DNA from: Vulcanimicrobiota bacterium
GTDB lineage: Bacteria; Vulcanimicrobiota; Vulcanimicrobiia; Vulcanimicrobiales; Vulcanimicrobiaceae
Length of the DNA stretch: 36,168 nucleotides
Assembly: GCA_027306785.1 (NCBI GenBank)
Contig: DAHUZB010000015.1
Location: 1 to 36,168, forward strand
Reading direction: 5' to 3'
Shown here: piece by piece, positions 31,006 to 36,168 of the stretch
Numbering within the stretch: the first letter of the stretch is position 1
Layout of the letters: the number at the start of each line of letters is the position of its first letter
Made by a program: the position numbers and the translations under genes
Notes under the pieces: generated by a model
Database searches by the model: none
The model's input: the letters and a program-made list of their open reading frames with translations, nothing else
What the model was told of the DNA's origin: nothing

Positions 31006-31928
31006 GCGAGATTCTTGAAGTAGTCGTAGGTCTCGCGCATCCCGTCGAGGAGCTTGGTTTGGGGAACCCAACCAAGCTCTTTTTTCGCAAGCGCGGCATC
31101 GAACTGCGCGTCGCGCGCGTCGCCCGAGCGCTTCGGCCCGTTCGTGACCGGAGCCTCGAAACCGCTGATCTGCACGAGCGCGCGATAGATATCGTTCACG
31201 CTCGTCTTGATGTTGGTGCCGATGCAGTAGCAGTTGCCGCTGCCGGCTTCGAGCGCACGCAGGTTCGCTTGCGCGACGTCTTTGACGAACACGTAATCGC
31301 GCGTCTGCTCGCCGTCCCAATCGATGCGCACGCCCTCGTGTTTGAGGAACTTGCCGATGAAGATCGAGATCACACCCGCTTCGCCGTTGGGATCCTGACG
31401 CGGACCGTACACGTTGCCGTAACGCAGCGCGGTGAAATCGAGCCCCTTCTCGGCTTTGTAGAAGCGCAGGTAGTGCTCGGCCACCATCTTCGTGATGCCG
31501 TACGGCGAGGTGGGGTGCTGCGGCGTCTTCTCGGTGATCGGAAAGCGCTCGGGTGTACCGAAGGTGGCGCCGCTCGAGGCGAAGACGACCTTCTTGACGC
31601 CGGTCTTCACCGCGGCATCGAGCACGTTGAGCAAGCCCATCACGTTGATGTCGGCATCGTACTTCGGATCGCGCGACGAGATCGCGACCGAATGCTGCGC
31701 GGCGTGATGGCTCACGACCTCGGGACGAAACTCCTGAAAGACGCGCGCGACGCCTTCATCGCGAATATCCATGTGCATAAAGCTCGCGCGTTCGGGCACG
31801 TTCGCGCGCCGGCCGCCGCCGTGCTCCCACAGCGAATCGAGCACGAGCACCTCGTGTCCCGCCGCGATATACGCGTCGGCGATATGCGATCCGATGAAGC
31901 CGGCCCCGCCGGTGATGACAATTCGCAC
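31002..31928 (-). CDS. NAD-dependent nucleotide-sugar epimerase/dehydratase (GalE-like)
   Basis: 308 residues from the GTG at 31928, which has AAGGAAG about 4-5 bases upstream; the longer open frame upstream is antisense to comEC. Extended short-chain dehydrogenase: the NAD-binding GGAGFIGS at residues 7-14, the Asp of VLDSLW, the catalytic SSGATFG and YGITK (Tyr and Lys). It probably interconverts UDP-sugars for cell-surface polysaccharide, as UDP-glucose 4-epimerases do, but the substrate cannot be read from motifs. It is divergent from comEC (53-bp gap). Confidence 0.9.
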   Translation of the reverse strand: MRIVITGGAGFIGSHIADAYIAAGHEVLVLDSLWEHGGGRRANVPERASFMHMDIRDEGVARVFQEFRPEVVSHHAAQHSVAISSRDPKYDADINVMGLLNVLDAAVKTGVKKVVFASSGATFGTPERFPITEKTPQHPTSPYGITKMVAEHYLRFYKAEKGLDFTALRYGNVYGPRQDPNGEAGVISIFIGKFLKHEGVRIDWDGEQTRDYVFVKDVAQANLRALEAGSGNCYCIGTNIKTSVNDIYRALVQISGFEAPVTNGPKRSGDARDAQFDAALAKKELGWVPQTKLLDGMRETYDYFKNLA

Positions 31929-31981
31929 TGCGCTTCCTTTCCGCACCTTGGTATGCGCGCCGCCCGTCGCAGAGGGGCTGC

Positions 31982-34288
31982 ATGCCGCGTTCGCCCATCG
32001 TCTGGTTCGCGATCGCAAGCGTGCTCGGCGCACTCGCCGTCGCCCCGCTTTCATGGCCCGACCGTTGCTGCGTGCTCGGCGCGCTCGCCGTGCTCGCGGT
32101 CGTGCTCGAAACGGGGTCGAGCGAGATGCGCCACGTTCGCGCGCTCGCGGCGGTAGCCCTCGTTTCAGGCGCCGCCTACGCTTTCGTGCGGGCGCAGGCG
32201 GAGCCGATCGTGCGCGAGACGCGCACCATGCGTTTTGCCGGAACCGTCCTCGACGAACGCAGCGATGACGGTGCACTTCGCACCTATGCCTTCGCGATCG
32301 AACGCGGTCCGCAGGTGCTCATCACCGTCCACGACGCGCTTGCGGCGGGCGAGCGTGCGATCGTTCGCGGGCGACTCGAACCGCTCGACGACGCGCGCAA
32401 TCCCGGCGAGCCGAGCGAGCGCAGCATCGAACGCGAACATCACATCGTCGGCCGTATCGCGAGCGCCGCGGTCCTGCGCGTGGACCGAGCGCCGCCGCAC
32501 GGCGCCGCGGCGCGCCTGGCGCAACTGCGCGCATGGGCGCTCGCATCGCTGCGCGCGCATCTGGGCGATCCCGATGCGGCGATCGTGGCTGGAGAACTGT
32601 GGGGCGAACGTGGCGCGATGCCGCCCGAACTGCGCACCGAGTTTCAAACGACCGGCACGGTGCACGTGCTCGTGACCGCCGGGCTGCACGTGGGCCTCGT
32701 GGCGGCGCTGGTGCTCGCGCTCGGCGTGCGCCTCACGCTGCCGCGCGTAGCGGCGTGCGCGCTTGCGATGCTCGTCGCGTGGTTCTTCGCGATCGTAAGC
32801 GGCGGCGCGCTACCCGCGCTACGCGCGGCGGCGATGGCGACCGCCATGCTCTCGGCGCGCGCGTGCGGCCGTGCGGTGATCTCGTGGAATGCGCTCGCGC
32901 TTGCCGCGGTGACGATCGTCGCAATCGATCCGCAGAGCGTGGCATCGGCGTCGTTCTGGCTCTCGTTCTGCTGCGTGGCCGCGATCTTCGCGCTGGCCGC
33001 GCCGATCGAATCATTGCTCCGGATGCACGTGCCGCATCCGCGCGTGCGCGAAGCGTGCGCAATGACGCTCGCCACGCAATGCGGTACGTGGCCCGTCACC
33101 GCCGCCGTCTTTTTACGCTTCGCGCCCTATGCGCTCGCGGCCAACGTCGCCGTGGTGCCGCTCGTTCCGCTCACGATGCTGCTCGGTGCCGCGCAGCTCG
33201 CGCTTGCGTGGGTACCGCCGCTCGCGCAAGCGGCAGCGAACCTCAACGGCTGGGTACTGGCGTGGACGATCGGCGTGGTGGAATTGCTCGCGCACGCTCC
33301 CGGCGCGAGCCTGCCCATGACGCCCGCGCCGTCATGGTGCATCGCCGCGTACGAGGCGGCTCTGCTCGCCTTCGTGCCGCTCATTCGGCGCGGCGGAGCG
33401 ACGCTTGCAGGCAGCGCCGTCGTGATGGCGACCGCGCTCGTGCTCTGGCCGCCCGGCTCGATGCGCGGCGTGCTGCACATCACGATGCTCGATGTGGGGC
33501 AAGCGGATTCCATCGTGATCGAGACGCCCGCGCACCATGCGATCCTCGTCGACGCAGGCGGGCGCCTCGAGCGCGGCCCGCAGGGCAGCGGTTCGGTGGC
33601 GGAGCGCGTGGGCGAACGCATCGTCGTGCCGTTTCTGCTGAGCGAAGGCATCCACGCGCTCGACGCGATGATCATCTCGCACCCGCACGGCGATCACGTC
33701 GGCGGCTGTGCCCCGGTACTGCGCACGATTCGCGTCGCCGAGATCGCGGATAGCGGACAGACGTATGGTGGACACGCATACCACGACTGCCTGGACACCG
33801 CGCGAGCGGATCATGTGCCCATCGTCTATCCCCGTGCGGGCGACGTGTGGCGCACGAACGACGGCGTTACCCTTACGTTCATCGGGCCGTCGCTACCGTT
33901 CATCGGCGGCAAGAATGCGATCAACGACAACTCCATCGCGTTCATCTTGCAGTATCGCTCGTTTCGTATGCTCTTTACCGGCGACGCGGGCGTCGCAGCG
34001 GAACAGCGCTTTCTCGGCGAAGGGATCGACCTTGCATCGAACGTTCTTAAGGTCGGGCATCACGGCTCCGCCTACAGCTCGTCGCCCGCGTTCATTGCCG
34101 CGATTCATCCGCGTTACGCGCTCATCTCCGTAGGTCGGCACAATCTCTTCGGCCACCCCGCGCCATCGACACTCGCCCGCCTGTCGTCCTTCGGGGCTCG
34201 GTCGTATCGAACAGACCTCGATGGAGCGTTTTCCATCGAAACCGACGGACTCTCGCTCTCCGATTCGGTCATGCTGAGCAAACGCTAG
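31982..34288 (+). CDS. comEC: competence DNA channel ComEC/Rec2
   Basis: 768 residues. ComEC carries single-stranded DNA across the inner membrane during natural transformation. Order: two N-terminal membrane helices, an OB-fold (DUF4131) domain (RFAGTVLDERSDDG...AIVRGRLEPL), a Competence domain with about eight helices including FWLSFCCVAAIF, and a C-terminal metallo-beta-lactamase domain beginning ITMLDVGQADSIVIE with HPHGDHVGG (from residue 567), NDNSIAFIL, LFTGDAG and VGHHGS. The metal motif HxHxDH is intact, so the putative nuclease site looks active. GAGGGG just before the ATG may be the ribosome binding site. A decayed copy of the last domain lies about 730 bases downstream. Confidence 0.95.
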   Translation: MPRSPIVWFAIASVLGALAVAPLSWPDRCCVLGALAVLAVVLETGSSEMRHVRALAAVALVSGAAYAFVRAQAEPIVRETRTMRFAGTVLDERSDDGALRTYAFAIERGPQVLITVHDALAAGERAIVRGRLEPLDDARNPGEPSERSIEREHHIVGRIASAAVLRVDRAPPHGAAARLAQLRAWALASLRAHLGDPDAAIVAGELWGERGAMPPELRTEFQTTGTVHVLVTAGLHVGLVAALVLALGVRLTLPRVAACALAMLVAWFFAIVSGGALPALRAAAMATAMLSARACGRAVISWNALALAAVTIVAIDPQSVASASFWLSFCCVAAIFALAAPIESLLRMHVPHPRVREACAMTLATQCGTWPVTAAVFLRFAPYALAANVAVVPLVPLTMLLGAAQLALAWVPPLAQAAANLNGWVLAWTIGVVELLAHAPGASLPMTPAPSWCIAAYEAALLAFVPLIRRGGATLAGSAVVMATALVLWPPGSMRGVLHITMLDVGQADSIVIETPAHHAILVDAGGRLERGPQGSGSVAERVGERIVVPFLLSEGIHALDAMIISHPHGDHVGGCAPVLRTIRVAEIADSGQTYGGHAYHDCLDTARADHVPIVYPRAGDVWRTNDGVTLTFIGPSLPFIGGKNAINDNSIAFILQYRSFRMLFTGDAGVAAEQRFLGEGIDLASNVLKVGHHGSAYSSSPAFIAAIHPRYALISVGRHNLFGHPAPSTLARLSSFGARSYRTDLDGAFSIETDGLSLSDSVMLSKR

Positions 34289-34746
34289 GGCCACTAATCC
34301 GCAGTCCCCGCTTCCGTTCACCTCAACCCGCGTGACAATTCCTATTGGACGATTTTGCGGGGCTCAGACCTACTTAGGCCGCTGTCCGATTATCCGGGTC
34401 CACCTCTACCTTCGGACCACTGAGGACCCGGCTAGGCTAGATACGCACCAACCCCCCACGACATCGCCGCTTCTGGGAGCGCCGCATCTAGGAGCTTTAT
34501 TTCCCCAACGGCTTGCCCTGCATCGTTCCAGATAGAGGGCTGCCAGGACGATCGCAGGCCCCGAGAGGAAGGCGATCGATGCGAGTCCCGCCGGCGATGG
34601 TGACGCAGCAAGTAACTCAAAAGGCCCGGCTATAGCATCAAGCCTTACCCGTCGCATCCGTCGGTGACTTTCAGCGACTTTCTTGGACTATGATCAACAT
34701 CCAAAGAGACCACAGGGATCGCGACGGTTACGGCGAGCAAAGAGAC
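34289..34746. other. stretch without confident genes
   Basis: No family-recognisable coding sequence. CCGGGTCC (34394-34401) and GGACCCGG (34424-34431) form an 8-bp inverted repeat with a 22-base loop. On the minus strand two short open frames overlap: 37 codons from 34758 to 34645, with a hydrophobic N-terminus MRRLVSLLAVTVAIPVV, and 83 codons from 34657 to 34406, with one hydrophobic stretch (GLASIAFLSGPAIVLAALYL). Neither has a good ribosome binding site, so I do not call them genes. Confidence 0.3.
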
Positions 34747-34772
34747 GAGGCGCCGCATTTCTGCGGCGCCTC
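34747..34772. repeat. strong 11-bp hairpin
   Basis: GAGGCGCCGCA and TGCGGCGCCTC form a perfect 11-bp stem with a TTTC loop. No T tract follows on the plus strand; on the minus strand GTCTCTTTG follows, a weak tail. It could terminate a minus-strand transcript from the tRNA-like element or form a structured leader. Confidence 0.6.
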
Positions 34773-34775
34773 GAT

Positions 34776-34934
34776 GCGCTTCGATGTGCATGTCAGCCTG
34801 ATAACCTAACCCGAACATAACACATCGCTCCGTCACCTCGCAACGCCGATCGTGGCGTCGCGGCTGGAGCGCCCGGGAATCGAACCCGGAGCCGTTCAGG
34901 TTATCAGGCTGACGGTCGACACCATCGAAGCGCC
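34776..34934. repeat. imperfect inverted repeat, one arm inside the tRNA-like element
   Basis: The arm at 34776-34807 (plus strand) contains GCGCTTCGATG and GTCAGCCTGATAACCT. The same two blocks occur in the same order on the minus strand at 34934-34924 and 34913-34898. The 11-bp and 16-bp blocks match exactly; the bases between them differ (5 against 10). Confidence 0.75.
34814..34843 (-). promoter_or_regulatory. candidate minus-strand promoter within the inverted repeat
   Basis: On the minus strand TTGCGA (34843-34838) and TATGTT (34819-34814) stand 18 bp apart. The start would fall near 34807, exactly at the edge of the repeat arm. This is weak evidence from pattern alone. Confidence 0.25.
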
Positions 34935-34936
34935 CC
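34865..34936 (-). ncRNA. tRNA-like or tmRNA-like element
   Basis: 72 bases on the minus strand. The ends pair as a 7-bp acceptor stem, GGGGCGC with GCGCTCC (one G-T pair), with A as discriminator; CCA is not encoded. The T arm is perfect: CCGGG-TTCGATT-CCCGG. The 5' part (TTCGATGGTGTCGACC) lacks a normal D arm and instead recalls the 5' end of tmRNA, where GGGGCTG is followed by a TTCGAC motif. The middle is a 7-bp stem with one bulge (CCGTCAG/CTG-A-ACGG) around CCTGATAAC, which contains GAT as in tRNA-Ile(GAT) but also resembles the tag-end hairpin of tmRNA with tandem stops TGA TAA. It may be a tRNA-Ile relic, a shrunken ssrA, or an element's tRNA mimic. Confidence 0.45.
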
Positions 34937-35014
34937 AGCTCATGCCTAATCCCTCCGATTTTTCCCACTACTAGGGCGACGCTCAATTGTGTGAGCACAG
35001 GGTTTTATGAGATC

Positions 35015-35651
35015 ATCACGTCGGCGGCTGCGCCCCGGTGCTGCGGAAACTTCGCGTCGCGGAGATTGCGGATAGCGGGCAAACGTACCGCGGACACACG
35101 CGTATCACGATTGCCTCGATACCGCCTCACGCGATCGAACGCCGGTCGTGCATCCCCGTGCGGGCGACGTGTGGCGCACGAACGACGGCGTCACGCTCAC
35201 GTTCGTCGGCCCATCGCTACCGTTCATCGCCGGCAAGAACGCGATCAATGACAACTCTATCGCGTTCGTGCTGCAGTATAAGCAGTTTCGCATGCTCTTT
35301 ACCGGCGACGCAGGCGTTGCAGCGGAACGGCGGTTTCTCGATTAAGGCATCGATCTAAACGCTGAGGTGTTGAAAGTCGGGCATCACGGATCAGCATATA
35401 GCTCATCGCCCGCATTCATCGCTGCGGTACATCCGCGCTATGCGATGATCTCCGTTGGGCGGCACAATCTCTTCGGCCACCCGGAACCATCGACAATAAA
35501 AAAGCTCGAACGGGTTGGAGCTAGCGTTTACCGAACCGATGAAAACGCCTCGGCGTGTGTGACTACCGACGGGTTCACAATTTCCGTACAAACAACTATT
35601 GTCCCGAGGCTTCGCGTGAAAGATGTGCCAGTAGGTCATACCAGGGCTTGA
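35015..35651 (+). pseudogene. decayed second copy of the ComEC metallo-beta-lactamase domain
   Basis: The sequence aligns with comEC from about 33695 to its end. It lacks everything before the ATCACGTCGGCGG block, so the HPHGD metal residues are partly lost. Two lesions are visible: a 2-base insertion in the ACACAC run near 35094-35099, and an in-frame TAA at 35343-35345 where comEC has Gly-Glu codons (RFLGEG against RFLD-stop). Intact blocks include NDNSIAFVLQY, FTGDAGVAAERRFL, VGHHGSAYSSSPAFIAAVHPRYAMISVGRHNLFGHP. Substitutions are spread throughout, so it is an old copy or came from a relative, not a fresh duplication. It cannot make a functional ComEC. Confidence 0.88.
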
Positions 35652-35745
35652 CCCTAAAATGCCGGTGAACGCGGCCCATATGAATTCGAACTGTATCGGA
35701 GGAGCGCCCGAGCTTATCAGCTATCGGAATCGTGTCGCATAGAGG
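35596..35745 (-). pseudogene. C-terminal remnant of a LuxR-type regulator
   Basis: The last ~48 codons read IADKLGRSSDTVRIHMGRVH and then RHFRVKPWYDLLAHLSREAS before the stop. The spacing matches the GerE/LuxR helix-turn-helix (IAxxLxxSxxTVxxHxxxIxxKLxV). The start of the HTH and any sensor domain are missing: the frame meets the left end of the IS element at 35746, which probably interrupted the gene. The remnant overlaps the 3' end of the ComEC pseudogene on the other strand. Confidence 0.6.
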
Positions 35746-35835
35746 TGGCCCCAGAAAACTGGACTGACCGTTAAGTGGAGTCCTTGCCCTCTGCAGAGCG
35801 AATATGCCCTGCGATTGGAGCAAGAATTTGTCCAG

Positions 35836-36136
35836 ATGACCCCGTCGTAACCACTCGCCGTCATTCAAGGCTAAGGCGGCGCTCGCCGCCGTCAAAGGCG
35901 ACCAGACCGTCGCCGAGATCGCGAGTCGCTATGATGTCCATCCCAACCAGGTCACGCAGTGGAAAACGCAACTCCTGAACGGCGTGGCCAGCGTGTTCAG
36001 CGGCGCGAGCGAAGCGGCCGGGAAAGGCGAACCGGATATTCGAGCCCTGCATGCCAAGATTGGCCAGCAGGCGCTGGAGATCGATTTTTTAGAACACGCG
36101 CTCGGGCGTGTCGACGAGCCGAGCGCAAGACGATGA
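35836..36136 (+). pseudogene. IS3-family transposase OrfA, frameshifted at its 5' end
   Basis: From codon 3 on, the protein is RRNHSPSFKAKAALAAVKGD, then an HTH (TVAEIASRYDVHPNQVTQWKTQLL) and a leucine-zipper-like end (IRALHAKIGQQALEIDFLEHAL). This is the standard OrfA that binds the IS ends. The family starts MTRRNHSP or similar; here the ATG at 35836 is followed by ACC CCG TCG TAA because the C run at 35840-35843 is one base too long. In the correct frame no start codon remains close by and a TGA lies just upstream. OrfA is therefore probably dead unless frameshifting or sequence error is involved. Confidence 0.8.
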
Positions 36137-36168
36137 TTCAGCCCGAGCACGAGTTGCCGATCGTGCGT
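36133..36168 (+). CDS. IS3-family transposase OrfB, first 12 codons
   Basis: The ATG overlaps the orfA stop (ATGA). The visible residues MIQPEHELPIVR match the usual opening of OrfB in this IS3 group (MI..EHELPVVRQ). The integrase core is beyond the window. In IS3 elements OrfB is normally made as an OrfAB fusion by -1 frameshifting or by reinitiation at this overlap. Confidence 0.7.
   Translation, partial: MIQPEHELPIVR

Larger units (their letters stand above)
35746..36168 (+). mobile_element. IS3-family insertion sequence, left end (cut by window)
   Basis: The element begins with TGGCCCCAGAAAACTGGACT, typical of an IS3-type terminal inverted repeat starting TGG. orfA and the beginning of orfB follow in the usual order with an ATGA overlap. 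The right end, the DDE catalytic part of OrfB and any target-site duplication lie outside the window. Confidence 0.8.

Noticed and set aside
34394-34431. Terminator of comEC
   Set aside because: The 8-bp inverted repeat has a 22-base loop, no T tract and lies more than 100 bases after the stop codon.
34865-34936. Plain functional tRNA-Ile(GAT)
   Set aside because: The T arm and acceptor stem fit and GCCTGATAA is Ile-like, but the D arm is too short, lacks the usual AGCTCAG and GG bases, and the anticodon stem has a C-C mismatch next to the loop. Listed only as tRNA/tmRNA-like.

Overview
The window is high-GC bacterial chromosome, densely packed on both strands, with an ordinary housekeeping and accessory gene set from about 1 to 34288 and a decayed, mobile-element-like patch from 34289 to the end. 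No rRNA operon, CRISPR array or intact prophage is visible. The gene set (SelA/SelB, ComEA/ComEC, ClpB, GyrA, LeuRS, TsaE/TsaB/RimI/YqeK/RsfS, several secreted beta-propeller and peptidase proteins) and the very strong G/C third-position bias suggest a free-living bacterium from a poorly cultivated high-GC lineage. A soil phylum such as Eremiobacterota (WPS-2) is my guess; nothing in the sequence proves it. Shine-Dalgarno sites are present but uneven, and some genes look leaderless.

Left part (1-12515). A 3'-truncated clpB on the minus strand is divergent from a YceI gene. Next come a minus-strand beta-propeller lipoprotein and a plus-strand RMD1/YagE-type protein. A tight minus-strand run follows: gyrA, then thioredoxin, selA, selB and an adenine-deaminase-type gene, with gaps of only 7-10 bp between the last four. 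SelA and SelB make and insert selenocysteine; neither selC nor selD was seen here.

Middle (12516-21047). A short acidic hypothetical gene is divergent from a plus-strand chain with 4-bp ATGA/GTGA overlaps: tsaE, tsaB, rimI-like, yqeK, rsfS and a 49-residue membrane protein. It links tRNA t6A synthesis, protein acetylation, Ap4A hydrolysis and ribosome silencing. rsfS has no ATG/GTG/TTG start; an ATC sits at ideal distance from a good Shine-Dalgarno. A secreted TPM-domain protein with a Gly-rich tail ends in a strong terminator, which runs up against an N-terminally truncated PIN-domain gene. A multi-pass membrane protein and a 1027-residue secreted Asp-box (VPS10/sortilin-like) protein follow.

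Right part (21048-34288). A minus-strand series, in transcription order comEA, AMP-forming acyl-CoA ligase, PadR regulator, small zinc-ribbon-like protein and two tandem S10-type serine carboxypeptidases, ends at a 34-bp perfect palindrome. A GH18-like gene lies beyond it. leuS (+), an NAD-dependent epimerase (-) and comEC (+) lie to the right of comEA.

End (34289-36168). This is the part most unlike the rest: a non-coding stretch with a tRNA/tmRNA-like fold on the minus strand, an imperfect inverted copy of its 5' half, a strong 11-bp hairpin, a decayed second copy of the ComEC metallo-beta-lactamase domain, the last ~48 codons of a LuxR-type regulator, and the left end of an IS3-family element whose orfA carries a 1-nt frameshift.
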